Shown: positions 1 to 8,383 of the stretch, piece after piece | How the letters are laid out: every line of letters begins with the position of its first letter | Numbering within the stretch: position 1 is the stretch's first letter | NCBI GenBank assembly: GCA_022706785.1 | Contig: JAKJBW010000010.1 | Coordinates: 1 to 64,000 of the forward strand | Reading direction: 5' to 3' | Length of the DNA: 64,000 nt | Source of the DNA: Bacillota bacterium | GTDB taxonomy: Bacteria > Bacillota > Clostridia > UBA1381 > UMGS1253 | The notes under the pieces: generated by a model | Database searches by the model: none | What the model was told of the DNA's origin: nothing | Seen by the model: the letters and a program-made list of their open reading frames with translations, nothing else | Made by a program: the position numbers and the translations under genes

Positions 1-125
1 GCACATGGAAGTCCTATACCATTAATTTCAACACAGGAATCTACGATGAGGTTGTCTTCTCTGTGGCGGATTCCGCTACCTACAGGACAATTTATGTAGA
101 CGATATGACGCTGACTGCCAACTAA
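1..125 (+). CDS. C-terminal end of a secreted, probably carbohydrate-binding protein (5' truncated by window)
   Basis: Forty codons are open from position 3 to the TAA at 123-125; the rest of the gene lies upstream of the window. The peptide alternates polar and hydrophobic residues and ends in a Y-V-D-D-M-T-L-T pattern, like the closing strands of jelly-roll carbohydrate-binding modules (CBM4/9-like) at the end of secreted glycanases. The next gene on the same strand is a membrane-anchored GH140-like glycosidase, which fits a polysaccharide-degradation locus. The family assignment is inference from a short fragment. Confidence 0.5.
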   Translation, partial: TWKSYTINFNTGIYDEVVFSVADSATYRTIYVDDMTLTAN

Positions 126-180
126 CATTTTAGGCGGCTAAGCATTAATACGCAAATGTATATTTAGTAAAGCAGCACAA

Positions 181-235
181 TGCCCCGGTAGCGGGCGGCG
201 CTTTAAGGCGCTGCCTGCCATTGGGGCATCATTTT
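181..235 (+). terminator. Hairpin terminator after the truncated gene
   Basis: A long imperfect inverted repeat (TGCCCC...GGGGCA outer stem, GCGGGCGGCGC against GGCGCTGCCTGC inner stem) is followed by a short T-rich stretch. It separates the truncated upstream gene from the glycosidase gene. Confidence 0.65.
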
Positions 236-394
236 AGGAGAAGCGCAGCATCAAGTAACCGCATTTTAAAATATTTTGCTTTTGCTCTTGCAATCATAAC
301 CAAATTACGGTATCATTCAAGACATAAGCGCTGTCCGCAAACAGGCGGCAGCTGTGTCTTGATTTTTGTTTGTCAAAGTAAGGAGGTTTGTGAA

Positions 395-1738
395 ATGAAA
401 AAAACATGGGTGATACCAGGTATTATAGTGGTACTGTTGGCGGTATTGGTATGGGCGTTTTTTCCCCGCCAGGCGACGGCGCCGCAAAAGCGCACGAGCG
501 CGCCGCCCGTATACCCCTTGAAAATAAGCGACAACGGCAGGTATCTGGCAGACCAGAATAATATTCCGTTTCTTATTAAGATGGACACAGGCTGGCAGCT
601 TGCCATGCGTGACGCGAACGCGGCGTATATCACTGAGTATTTAGACGACCGGGCGGCAAAAGGGTTTAACGCTGTTTTGATCACCGGCGCAAACTGGAAT
701 CCAACTCAGCCTAACGATCTTGGCGCCTATCCGTTTGGCAATCCGCCCAATATGGAAACGCCTAATGATGCGTTCTTTGATAATTTGGGGGCTATTATTC
801 AAAAATGCGCGGACAGAGGAATGCTTGTCTTTTTGAATGAGCTCAACTGGCAGGGCGGATATGAACATTACTTAACTGAAGCTACCGCAAATTCCATGGG
901 GCAGTATTTCGGTAAACGTTATAAAGATATGAAAAACATTATTTATGTCCACGGTGGAGATAGCAGTATAATTAAATCCGAGGACTCAAGAAAGATATAT
1001 AGAGCTGTGGCAGCAGGGATCAAGCAGTATGATACGACTAAGCTGCAAACATATCATATCGGATGGAACACTTCGACCTCAGACTTTTTTATGAATGAGC
1101 CTTGGCTTGACTTTAATATGTACCAATCATTTTCAGCAGAAAACACATTTGCCTATACCCAGGGGCTTGACGACTACAACAACCATGGTTCAAAACCCAC
1201 ATTTTTTGTAGAGCCCTGTTATGACTATAATGTTACATATGGCACCATAGTAAAACCGTATCACATCAGGCAGGCTACGGGCTGGGGCATATTGTCCGGC
1301 AGCGCCGGCTGCGGTTACGGGAATATGAGAGTATTCCGTATGGAGCCGAATGTGATGGAGCGTGCTAATCCGCCGGGCATAGGGCAGTATGTGAATATCA
1401 TGGATATGGTCGGCGCGTACGAGTGGCAAAAGCTCGTGCCGGATTCAGGCCACGCCATGCTCACGGCAGGCTACGGTACCTATAAAGAAATAGACTATGC
1501 CACCGCCGCGCTGGCCGACGACGGCAGCTTTGGTATCGTGTATCTGCCCGACGCAAGGGAAATCACCGTTGACCTGTCCAAATTCAGCGGGCGCGTAACC
1601 GCGAAATGGTTTGACCCCACAAACGGGACATATAAAAAGGCGGGCACTTACAAAAACAGCGACACCAGAAAATTTGCCGCACAGCCTAAGAATAACGCGG
1701 GCGATTCCGACTGGTTTTTGATTCTGGAAACAAAATAA
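395..1738 (+). CDS. Membrane-anchored GH140-like (apiosidase-type, DUF4038) glycoside hydrolase
   Basis: 447 aa. The ATG at 395 is chosen because AAGGAGG lies about 8 nt upstream; a longer in-frame reading to 221 has no SD site. Residues 1-25 are a lysine start plus one hydrophobic helix, so the enzyme is probably tethered outside the cell. Residues ~45-350 match the apiosidase-like TIM barrel (DUF4038, GH140): a KISDNGRYLAD start, FLNELNWQGG with a candidate acidic catalytic residue, and VHGGDSS. The last ~90 residues look like the collagen-binding-like beta domain that often follows DUF4038. Known GH140 enzymes release apiose from rhamnogalacturonan II; the substrate here is inferred. The upstream partner is a carbohydrate-binding protein fragment. 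Confidence 0.8.
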   Translation: MKKTWVIPGIIVVLLAVLVWAFFPRQATAPQKRTSAPPVYPLKISDNGRYLADQNNIPFLIKMDTGWQLAMRDANAAYITEYLDDRAAKGFNAVLITGANWNPTQPNDLGAYPFGNPPNMETPNDAFFDNLGAIIQKCADRGMLVFLNELNWQGGYEHYLTEATANSMGQYFGKRYKDMKNIIYVHGGDSSIIKSEDSRKIYRAVAAGIKQYDTTKLQTYHIGWNTSTSDFFMNEPWLDFNMYQSFSAENTFAYTQGLDDYNNHGSKPTFFVEPCYDYNVTYGTIVKPYHIRQATGWGILSGSAGCGYGNMRVFRMEPNVMERANPPGIGQYVNIMDMVGAYEWQKLVPDSGHAMLTAGYGTYKEIDYATAALADDGSFGIVYLPDAREITVDLSKFSGRVTAKWFDPTNGTYKKAGTYKNSDTRKFAAQPKNNAGDSDWFLILETK

Positions 1739-1942
1739 CCGTGTTTTGCAAAGTCCTTTGCAAGCCAGCGCAGGAAACGCTGAAGCTGCCGGCTGGCACG
1801 GTTTTTGATAAAATGCCGAAGCAAGCAGGGCTATTTGCCGTAAAATACGTCAAATAGCCCATTAAAATGGGTAAAATACGGGTTTTCATGCCTTAAGCGC
1901 AAAAAAAATTGATAAAAGTCTGGAAAATAAAAAAAAATATGG
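1739..1942. other. Intergenic stretch before the ppdK promoter
   Basis: About 200 bases after the glycosidase gene, rich in short inverted repeats (for example GCCAGCGCAGGAAACGCTG and GCTGCCGGCTGGC). No convincing ORF with an SD site was found. It may carry a weak terminator for the upstream gene. Confidence 0.4.
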
Positions 1943-1948
1943 TATAAT
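1940..1948 (+). promoter_or_regulatory. Extended -10 promoter of ppdK
   Basis: TGGTATAAT gives a perfect -10 hexamer (1943-1948) with the TGn extension. No good -35 lies 16-18 bp upstream, as is usual for extended -10 promoters. The start site would fall near 1955, at the edge of the 20-bp palindrome. Confidence 0.6.
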
Positions 1949-1955
1949 GATTGGT

Positions 1956-1975
1956 GGCTTAGTCGCGACTAAGCC
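1956..1975. promoter_or_regulatory. Perfect 20-bp palindrome, candidate operator of ppdK
   Basis: GGCTTAGTCGCGACTAAGCC is identical to its reverse complement. It starts about 8 bp after the -10 box, where a bound repressor would block initiation or early elongation. No regulator gene lies beside it and I do not recognise the motif as a known operator. Confidence 0.55.
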
Positions 1976-1983
1976 GTCTGATT

Positions 1984-2057
1984 AGGGCTTGTTTAATCAA
2001 TCGCTTTGTTTGAAAGGTTTATATAGACAAATAAATGGATTTTTTAAATAAGCCCTA
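1984..2057 (+). repeat. Leader inverted repeat before ppdK
   Basis: TAGGGCTTGTTTAA (1984-1997) pairs with TTAAATAAGCCCTA (2044-2057), 13 of 14 positions, across a loop of about 46 nt. It could be a leader stem or a small miniature element; a similar GGGCTTGTTTAA occurs near 41573. It ends about 14 nt before the ppdK SD site. Confidence 0.5.
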
Positions 2058-2085
2058 AATAAAACATAACATGAGGAGGAAAAAT

Positions 2086-4710
2086 ATGCGCCACAAATAC
2101 GTGTATCTTTTTAGTGAAGGCGACGCCAGCATGAAGAACCTGCTTGGCGGAAAAGGGTCCAATCTGGCTGAAATGACAAAACTGGGCTTTCCGGTGCCCC
2201 AGGGCTTCACTGTAACTACTGAAGCGTGCACACGCTACTATGAGGACGGCCGCCGCATAGCTGATGAAATCGTTGATGAGATCATGAAAAATCTTGAAAT
2301 AACAGAAGGGGTCGCAGGCAAGAAATTCGGCGACGCCAAAAATCCGTTTTTGGTATCGGTGCGTTCGGGCGCAAGAGCTTCCATGCCCGGCATGATGGAT
2401 ACCATACTCAACCTCGGTCTTACCGATGAGGTCACCGAAGGCCTTGCGGCGCTCACCGGCAACCCAAGGTTTGCCTACGACAGCTACAGAAGATTCATAC
2501 AGATGTTTTCAGACGTTGTTATGGAAATTCCCAAGCCGAAGTTTGAAAAGATCATTGATGAAATGAAAGAAGAGCTTGGCGTAAAGCTGGACACCGAGCT
2601 GACTGCCGATAATTTAAAAGAGCTGATCAAACGTTACAAAGCATTGTACCGTCAGCAGAAGGGCTGCGATTTCCCGCAGGATCCCAGGGCGCAGCTCATC
2701 GAATCCGTGGAAGCGGTGTTTCGGAGCTGGGACAACCCCAGAGCGGTGGTTTACAGGAGAATGAACGACATCCCCTACGACTGGGGTACAGCCGTCAATG
2801 TTCAGGCGATGGTATTCGGTAACACGGGCGACAAGTCAGGTACAGGCGTTGCGTTCACACGCAATCCTTCCACGGGCGAAAAGAAGCTCTACGGTGAATA
2901 TCTCATGAACGCGCAGGGCGAGGACGTTGTGGCAGGTATCAGAACGCCAAGCCCCATCCAGCACTTGCAGGAGGATATGCCCGAGGTTTACGGTCAGTTT
3001 GTGGAAATCGCAAACAAGCTTGAAAACCACTATAAAGATATGCAGGATATGGAGTTCACCATTGAAAACGGCAAGCTCTATATGCTCCAGACCAGAAACG
3101 GCAAGCGTACGGCAGCCGCTGCGTTGAAGATCGCTGTTGATCTTGTGGCCGAAGGGCTTGTAACAAAGAGAGAGGCGCTTTTGAAGGTCGACCCCAAGCA
3201 GCTTGACGCGCTTTTGCACCCGAGCTTTGACCCCGCCGCGCTTAAGGCGGCTACGCCTATCGCAAAAGGGCTGCCGGCTTCTCCGGGCGCTGCCAGCGGC
3301 AAGATCTATTTCAACGCCGCCGATGCTGTCAAGGCTACAGAGGGCGGAGAAAAGACCATCTTAGTACGTCTGGAGACCTCGCCTGAGGATATTGAGGGCA
3401 TGAACGCGGCTGAAGGCATCCTCACCGCCAGAGGCGGTATGACCTCCCACGCAGCCGTTGTGGCGCGCGGCATGGGTACCTGCTGCGTGGCGGGCTGCGA
3501 TGCAGTTCGCGTGTTTGAAGAGGAAAAATACTGCATGATAGGCGATAAGCGCTTTGATGAGGGCAGTTATATCTCGCTGGACGGCTCCACAGGAAACGTT
3601 TACGGTGAGGCGATCAGCACAACAGAAACCTCCGTAACGGGCGATTTTGCCACGTTTATGGGTTGGGCGGATGAGGTGCGCACGCTTAAGATCCGTACCA
3701 ACGCCGACACCCCCAAGGACGCGGCCACAGCGGTGCGTTTCGGCGCCGAAGGTATTGGCCTTTGCCGTACCGAGCACATGTTCTTTGAAGAGGACAGGAT
3801 CCCGGCGGTCCGTGAAATGATTGTGGCAAAGACCTTAAACCAGCGCCAGCGTGCGCTTGATAAGCTGCTGCCCATGCAGAGAGAAGACTTTGAAGGCTTG
3901 TTTAAGGCGCTTGGCGGTCTGCCGGTCACTATCCGTCTTTTAGATCCGCCGCTTCATGAGTTTTTGCCCACACAGGAGGACGACATTGTCGCGCTGGCCA
4001 AGGAGATGGGGCTTGCGGTCGCGGACTTAAAGGCCGCCATCGACGAGCTGCACGAGTTCAACCCCATGCTGGGCCACAGGGGCTGCCGTCTGGCGGTGAC
4101 TTATCCTGAAATTGCCGCGATGCAGACAAGGGCCATCATAGAGGCTGCCATTAATGTTAACAAGGGCGGCATGAGCGTTGTTCCTGAAATCATGGTTCCG
4201 CTGGTAGGCGATGTCAAAGAGCTTAAGTATGTGAAAGACATTATCACAGCCACCGCTGATGACATCATCAAGTCGGCGGGCGTAGAGCTGAAATATATGA
4301 TAGGCACTATGATTGAGGTGCCGAGGGCCGCCGTACTGGCGGATGAGATCGCCTCGGAGGCCGAGTTCTTCTCGTTCGGCACCAACGACCTTACCCAGAT
4401 GACCTACGGCTTCTCGCGTGACGATGCCGGCAAGTTCCTGGGCGACTATTACGATAAGAAGATATTCGAATCCGATCCGTTTGCGCGCCTGGATCAGTCC
4501 GGCGTTGGCAAGCTGGTGAAGATGGCTGTGGAGCTGGGCAAAAAGACCCGCCCCGACATCAAGCTTGGTATTTGCGGCGAGCATGGCGGCGATCCGTCAA
4601 GCGTTGAGTTCTGCCACAAGATGGGCCTGAGCTATGTTTCCTGTTCGCCGTTCAGGGTGCCCATCGCAAAGCTGGCTGCCGCCCAGGCAAAGGTCACAGA
4701 AGCGAAGTAA
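2086..4710 (+). CDS. ppdK: Pyruvate, phosphate dikinase
   Basis: 874 aa, full length for the family. It interconverts pyruvate, ATP and phosphate with phosphoenolpyruvate, AMP and pyrophosphate; in anaerobic Clostridia it serves PPi-linked glycolysis or gluconeogenesis. The start at 2086 follows AGGAGG by 6 nt; an in-frame ATG at 2071 precedes the SD. Order: ATP-grasp domain (~1-340), swivelling phosphohistidine domain with GGMTSHAAVVARG and catalytic His455, and a C-terminal PEP/pyruvate barrel with the catalytic Cys in GICGEHGG (Cys830). These positions match the Clostridium symbiosum enzyme. No PPDK regulatory protein (DUF299) lies nearby, so control may rest on the promoter palindrome. 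Single-gene transcription unit. Confidence 0.97.
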   Translation: MRHKYVYLFSEGDASMKNLLGGKGSNLAEMTKLGFPVPQGFTVTTEACTRYYEDGRRIADEIVDEIMKNLEITEGVAGKKFGDAKNPFLVSVRSGARASMPGMMDTILNLGLTDEVTEGLAALTGNPRFAYDSYRRFIQMFSDVVMEIPKPKFEKIIDEMKEELGVKLDTELTADNLKELIKRYKALYRQQKGCDFPQDPRAQLIESVEAVFRSWDNPRAVVYRRMNDIPYDWGTAVNVQAMVFGNTGDKSGTGVAFTRNPSTGEKKLYGEYLMNAQGEDVVAGIRTPSPIQHLQEDMPEVYGQFVEIANKLENHYKDMQDMEFTIENGKLYMLQTRNGKRTAAAALKIAVDLVAEGLVTKREALLKVDPKQLDALLHPSFDPAALKAATPIAKGLPASPGAASGKIYFNAADAVKATEGGEKTILVRLETSPEDIEGMNAAEGILTARGGMTSHAAVVARGMGTCCVAGCDAVRVFEEEKYCMIGDKRFDEGSYISLDGSTGNVYGEAISTTETSVTGDFATFMGWADEVRTLKIRTNADTPKDAATAVRFGAEGIGLCRTEHMFFEEDRIPAVREMIVAKTLNQRQRALDKLLPMQREDFEGLFKALGGLPVTIRLLDPPLHEFLPTQEDDIVALAKEMGLAVADLKAAIDELHEFNPMLGHRGCRLAVTYPEIAAMQTRAIIEAAINVNKGGMSVVPEIMVPLVGDVKELKYVKDIITATADDIIKSAGVELKYMIGTMIEVPRAAVLADEIASEAEFFSFGTNDLTQMTYGFSRDDAGKFLGDYYDKKIFESDPFARLDQSGVGKLVKMAVELGKKTRPDIKLGICGEHGGDPSSVEFCHKMGLSYVSCSPFRVPIAKLAAAQAKVTEAK

Positions 4711-4730
4711 GCAAAACGAAAGCCTAAATA

Positions 4731-4777
4731 GACAGCCTAAACTCCCGTGCGTTTAGTGCATGGGAGTTTAGGCTGTC
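4731..4777 (+). terminator. Strong stem-loop after ppdK
   Basis: GACAGCCTAAACTCCCGTGC pairs with the matching arm ending TTTAGGCTGTC around a 5-nt loop. The stem is about 20 bp but is followed by GAAAAA rather than T residues, so it may act as a 3' stabiliser or a divided terminator. A near copy recurs at 5020-5061. Confidence 0.6.
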
Positions 4778-5027
4778 GAAAAACTAAGTGTTACGAAAAA
4801 ACTGCACAAAAATAAAGTTTTCGTCCACCTTTTTTAAAAGGTGGCGGGGTTTGGGGCAGCGCCCCAAGGTTTAAAAAAGCTGCCTCCGCAACGCAGGAAA
4901 GGGAGCAAAAACAGTCCACAGGACTGTTTTTGCGTGGGAAAACCCTCGTCGGGGGTTTTCCCGGTGCCGCATAGCGGCACATTGTTTTGTGCATATCACC
5001 AAACCCTTTATGCTTTTTCGACAGCCT
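4770..5027. repeat. Palindrome-rich element bounded by 14-bp inverted repeats (repeat class A, copy 1)
   Basis: AGGCTGTCGAAAAA at 4770-4783 is exactly inverted at 5014-5027, and the match continues outward into the neighbouring stem-loops. Inside lies one copy of repeat class A: GTTTTCGTC, a short A/T stem, GGGGTTTGGGGCAGCGCCCC, AACGCAGGAAAGGG, ACAGTCCACAGGACTGT, then GGGAAAACCC against GGGTTTTCCC. It has no coding potential. Other copies lie at 27196, 49689, 49951 and 50147. Confidence 0.75.
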
Positions 5028-5030
5028 AAG

Positions 5031-5061
5031 ACTCCCGTGCGCCAAGCACACGGGAGTTTTT
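5031..5061 (+). terminator. Rho-independent terminator upstream of the cad locus
   Basis: ACTCCCGTGCG-CCAA-GCACACGGGAGT is followed by TTTTTAT. It insulates the metal-resistance genes from upstream transcription and shares its stem sequence with the hairpin at 4731. Confidence 0.8.
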
Positions 5062-5101
5062 ATGTGCGTAAAAATTACGGCAAAAAAACAAGCAAGGCCT
5101 A

Positions 5102-5130
5102 TTGACAGACAGGCGGAAGTATATTATAAT
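5102..5130 (+). promoter_or_regulatory. Consensus sigma-A promoter of the cadC-like gene
   Basis: TTGACA (5102-5107) and TATAAT (5125-5130) are separated by 17 bp, a perfect match to the vegetative consensus. The operator-like sequence begins 6 bp after the -10 box. Confidence 0.9.
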
Positions 5131-5135
5131 AACAA

Positions 5136-5157
5136 TTGAACAATCATTCAACTGTTT
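5136..5157. promoter_or_regulatory. Candidate ArsR/SmtB-type operator O1
   Basis: TTGAACAATCATTCAACTGT is an imperfect dyad of the kind bound by CadC/CmtR repressors. It covers the predicted transcription start. A related sequence, TTGAACAGTTAATCAATCGT, precedes the ATPase gene at 5615, supporting one regulator for both genes. Confidence 0.7.
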
Positions 5158-5197
5158 GACAGGATCAAAACATCATACCGGGATAGGGGGAGAGCAT

Positions 5198-5566
5198 ATG
5201 AGCGTATATTCTTCGGATATCGACAGATGCGACTGCGGCACCATTCACGAGGATGTCGTCAGGGATGTGCGTATGCACATGCCTGAGGAGGAAACGCTTT
5301 TGGAGCTTGCCGACCTGTTTAAGCTGTTCGGCGACTCCACAAGGGTGAAGATACTCTATGCGCTGTTTCGTGCCGAGATGTGCGTATGCGATATCGCGGT
5401 GCTTTTGGGCATGACCAAATCCGCCATCTCGCACCAGCTTCGGGTACTCAAGCAGGGCAAGCTGGTGAAGTACAGGAAGGACGGCAAGATCGTATACTAT
5501 TCACTCGACGACGACCATGTGAAAAGTATTTTTAACCAGGGCCTTTTGCACATCACCGAAAAATGA
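5198..5566 (+). CDS. CadC-type metal-sensing ArsR-family repressor
   Basis: 122 aa. The ATG at 5198 follows GGGGGAGAGC; the longer in-frame reading from 5102 would start inside the promoter. The winged helix-turn-helix spans about 40-110. The metal-binding helix holds EMCVCDIA, the CxC box of CadC/SmtB sensors, and the N-terminus adds CDC, matching the N-terminal cysteines that complete the Cd/Pb/Zn site in CadC. The family releases DNA when metal binds. Operator-like dyads lie at its own promoter and before the downstream P-type ATPase. The exact metal cannot be read from sequence; Cd(II), Pb(II) and Zn(II) are the family's usual ligands. Confidence 0.88.
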   Translation: MSVYSSDIDRCDCGTIHEDVVRDVRMHMPEEETLLELADLFKLFGDSTRVKILYALFRAEMCVCDIAVLLGMTKSAISHQLRVLKQGKLVKYRKDGKIVYYSLDDDHVKSIFNQGLLHITEK

Positions 5567-5569
5567 TGG

Positions 5570-5604
5570 GGACAGCGTCTGCCTATGGCAGCCCCCTCTT
5601 TTTT
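5570..5604 (+). terminator. Possible attenuating hairpin between the cad genes
   Basis: GGGG...CTGCC-TAT-GGCAG-CCCC is followed by CTCTTTTTT. The stem has a bulge, so strength is uncertain. It could reduce read-through into the ATPase, which has its own operator. Confidence 0.45.
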
Positions 5605-5614
5605 GGCCATACAG

Positions 5615-5642
5615 TTGAACAGTTAATCAATCGTTTGATACA
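5615..5642 (+). promoter_or_regulatory. Candidate operator O2 with overlapping weak promoter before the ATPase gene
   Basis: TTGAACAGTTAATCAATCGT repeats the O1 motif with substitutions. TTGAAC may double as a -35 box, with GATACA 16 bp downstream as a poor -10 box. The ATPase gene starts 37 bp further on. Confidence 0.5.
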
Positions 5643-5678
5643 ACGGCTTGACCGAATAAAAATAAGGTGGGGATAACT

Positions 5679-7598
5679 ATGAAACTATTACAGAAAAGCG
5701 GCTACCAAAACAGCGCTTGTGCGTGCGACGACGGCTGCTGCGGGCGCAGCGGCAAAGCTTACCGCTATGCCCGCCTTGCGGCGGGGGCCGTCGTTTTTGC
5801 CGCCGGCATATGCTTTGACTTTCCGGCTCAGGCGGCAGAGCTTGTGATTTTTGCCGCCGCCTATCTGCTCATAGGAGCGGATGTACTGGCCGCGGCGTTT
5901 AAAAACATCTTAAAGGGGCGCGTATTCGACGAAAATTTCCTGATGGGCATAGCGAGCCTGGGCGCCTTTGCCATAGGCCAGTACTCCGAAGGCGTGGCCG
6001 TGATGCTTTTTTATCAGGTGGGCGAAGCCTTGCAGGACAGGGCTGTGGATCATTCGAAAAAATCCATATCCTCGCTTGTAAAAATGCGGCCCGATTTTGC
6101 CAACCTTAAAACGGACGGCGGGATAAAAAGGGTGGACCCCGAAAGCGTGAACGTGGGCGACATTATCGTCGTAAAGCCCGGAGAGCGGGTGCCGCTGGAC
6201 GGGCGTGTGGTGGAGGGCGCTTCAACGCTTGACACATCGGCGCTCACAGGGGAGTCGCTGCCGCGTGAGGCGGCCCCCGGCAACGCGGTGCTGTCGGGCT
6301 CTGTCAACCAAAGCGGACTTTTGACCCTTGAGGTAACCAGTAAATTTTCTGAGTCCACTGTTGCGAAAATCATGGCGCTGGTGCAAAGCGCAAGCAAAAA
6401 CAAAGCGCCCACCGAAAACTTTATCACCAAATTTGCCGCCCGCTATACACCGTTTGTGGTGTTTGCCGCTTTGGCGCTGGCGGTTGTTCCGCCGCTGGTG
6501 CTGGGCGTGGAAACCTTTCCGGTGTGGATCCACCGGGCGCTGGTGTTTTTGGTGGTATCGTGTCCCTGTGCGCTGGTGATCTCCATCCCGCTCAGCTTTC
6601 TTGCGGGGATAGGCGGCGCGTCCAAAAAGGGCATACTCGTCAAGGGCGGAAACTACTTAGACGCCCTTGCCGATGCGGACACGGTGATATTCGATAAAAC
6701 AGGCACTCTTACCAAGGGCAGCCTGACGGTGCATTCAGTGGCATGCGCGCCGGGGATCTCACAAGACGAGCTTTTGATGTATGCATCGCACGCTGAGAGC
6801 CACTCTAGCCACCCCATAGCCGTTTGCGTGCGTGCGGCCTATCCCGGTACGGTGGATGCTGGCAGGATATCCGGTTATGAGGAAATTGCGGGGCGCGGCA
6901 TACGCGCAAGGCTGGACGGCAAAACCGTGCTTGCGGGCAGCCGCGCGCTGATGGCGGATGAAAATGTGGCGATACCGGGATCCATAAGCGGAGAAACCGG
7001 CATTTATATTGCCATAGACGGCAAATACGCGGGCCACATCTCGGTTTCGGACGAAACAAGACCGGACAGCGCGCAGGCGGTACGAGCGCTGAGAGCGGAG
7101 GGCGTCGGGCATATCGCCATGCTGACGGGCGACAGCATGGCGGCAGGCGAGCGGGTCGCACGCGAACTGGGCCTGGATGAGGTGCACGCCGAGCTGCTGC
7201 CGCACCAGAAGGTACAGCGGTTAGACGAGATACAAAAGCGCAGGACGGGCAGGGGCAAGCTGGTGTTTGTGGGCGACGGGATCAACGATGCGCCGGTGCT
7301 TGCGCGCTCAGACATTGGCGTCGCTATGGGCGGCCTGGGCTCGGACGCTGCGATAGAGGCGGCGGGTGTGGTCATTATGACAGACGAGCCGTCCAAGCTT
7401 GCAGTGGCGGTGAAAACCGCGAAAAAAACGCGAAGCATTGTCTGGCAGAACATCATCTTCGCGCTTTCGGTAAAGGCCGTTATTCTTATTTTGGGCGCGC
7501 TGGGCATTGCCACCATGTGGGAGGCGGTATTCGGCGACGTTGGCGTGGCGCTCATCGCCATTTTGAACGCCACACGCGCTATGAAATCTATTGCTTAG
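5679..7598 (+). CDS. cadA: Heavy-metal exporting P1B-type ATPase (CadA/ZntA type)
   Basis: 639 aa. The ATG at 5679 follows AAGGTGGGG. It pumps soft divalent cations out across the cytoplasmic membrane. Visible motifs: the metal-path SCPCAL in the sixth helix, phosphorylation loop DKTGTLTKG, SSHPIAV (the P1B His-Pro signature), TGDS and GDGINDAPVLARSD, plus membrane helices near both ends. There is no N-terminal HMA domain with GMxCxxC; a short cysteine cluster (CACDDGCC, residues ~13-20) stands in its place. It follows the CadC-like repressor by 112 bp with its own operator-like site, so metal induction is likely. Cd/Zn/Pb is the family range; SPC rules out the Co-type SPC-less subgroup but not the exact metal. 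Confidence 0.92.
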   Translation: MKLLQKSGYQNSACACDDGCCGRSGKAYRYARLAAGAVVFAAGICFDFPAQAAELVIFAAAYLLIGADVLAAAFKNILKGRVFDENFLMGIASLGAFAIGQYSEGVAVMLFYQVGEALQDRAVDHSKKSISSLVKMRPDFANLKTDGGIKRVDPESVNVGDIIVVKPGERVPLDGRVVEGASTLDTSALTGESLPREAAPGNAVLSGSVNQSGLLTLEVTSKFSESTVAKIMALVQSASKNKAPTENFITKFAARYTPFVVFAALALAVVPPLVLGVETFPVWIHRALVFLVVSCPCALVISIPLSFLAGIGGASKKGILVKGGNYLDALADADTVIFDKTGTLTKGSLTVHSVACAPGISQDELLMYASHAESHSSHPIAVCVRAAYPGTVDAGRISGYEEIAGRGIRARLDGKTVLAGSRALMADENVAIPGSISGETGIYIAIDGKYAGHISVSDETRPDSAQAVRALRAEGVGHIAMLTGDSMAAGERVARELGLDEVHAELLPHQKVQRLDEIQKRRTGRGKLVFVGDGINDAPVLARSDIGVAMGGLGSDAAIEAAGVVIMTDEPSKLAVAVKTAKKTRSIVWQNIIFALSVKAVILILGALGIATMWEAVFGDVGVALIAILNATRAMKSIA

Positions 7599-7749
7599 AA
7601 AAACATTATCCCTTCCGGTAGACAGCAGCGATCTTCCCTTGCCTTTTTGCCGCCGTACCGCCTTTTAAAAAGCCTTAAATATCAACGGATATTCGCGGTT
7701 TTTGAAAGACGCCCTCACAACAAAAATCCGGCGGCAATTTTACTGTTGT

Positions 7750-8382
7750 TTACCGGGAGAGGTAATATGCGCACGCGGGCGCGAGCGGACATACGCCGCA
7801 TCTGGGCTTGCGCGCAATGCAATATTCGCGGCCCAAAAGCACGATCTGGTGGCAAAACTTGGAACTGTAGGCGGGATCTAAGATCTGCGCAAGCTCCTTT
7901 TCGATTTTGGCGGGGTCGGTCTGCTTGGTAAAGCCCAGGCGAAACGCAATACGCTTCATGTGGGTGTCCACCACGACGGCGGGCTTGCCGTAGACATCGC
8001 CGACAATCAGGTTGGCGATTTTTCTGCCCACGCCCGGCAGCGTAACAAGTTCGTCGATCTCGTCGGGCACCTTCCCGCCGTAAGCTTCGCTTATGCGCTG
8101 CGCCGCGCCTATGATGTTTTTGGCCTTGTGCCGGTAAAAGCCTGTGGAGCGTATGTAGTCTTGCAGCTCGGCCTCGTCTGCTTCGGCAAACGCATATATG
8201 TCGGGGTAGCGCGCAAACAGCGCGGGCGTTACCATGTTCACGCGTGCGTCGGTGCACTGTGTCGCCAGGATAGCCGACACCAAAAGCTGCCAGGGGTCGA
8301 TGTATTCAAGTGAACAGTCCGCGTCGGGGTAGAGCGTTTCAAGTTCATTTTTCACATAGTCAAGGCGCTGCTTTTTTGTCAT
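7750..8382 (-). CDS. nth: Endonuclease III (DNA N-glycosylase/AP lyase)
   Basis: 210 aa, standard length. It removes oxidised pyrimidines and nicks abasic sites in base-excision repair. The helix-hairpin-helix holds LPGVGRK with catalytic Lys121, and VVVDTH holds Asp139, matching E. coli Lys120 and Asp138. The [4Fe-4S] loop is C188-x6-C195-x2-C198-x5-C204. It starts 2 bp after the stop of the small exporter subunit and is therefore third in the ThrE operon. Confidence 0.96.
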   Translation of the reverse strand: MTKKQRLDYVKNELETLYPDADCSLEYIDPWQLLVSAILATQCTDARVNMVTPALFARYPDIYAFAEADEAELQDYIRSTGFYRHKAKNIIGAAQRISEAYGGKVPDEIDELVTLPGVGRKIANLIVGDVYGKPAVVVDTHMKRIAFRLGFTKQTDPAKIEKELAQILDPAYSSKFCHQIVLLGREYCIARKPRCGVCPLAPACAYYLSR

Positions 8383-8383
8383 A

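Noticed and set aside
4027-4584. Long minus-strand frame inside ppdK (185 codons)
   Set aside because: Lies wholly within a well-supported gene; it results from the high third-position GC of that gene and has no SD or family pattern.
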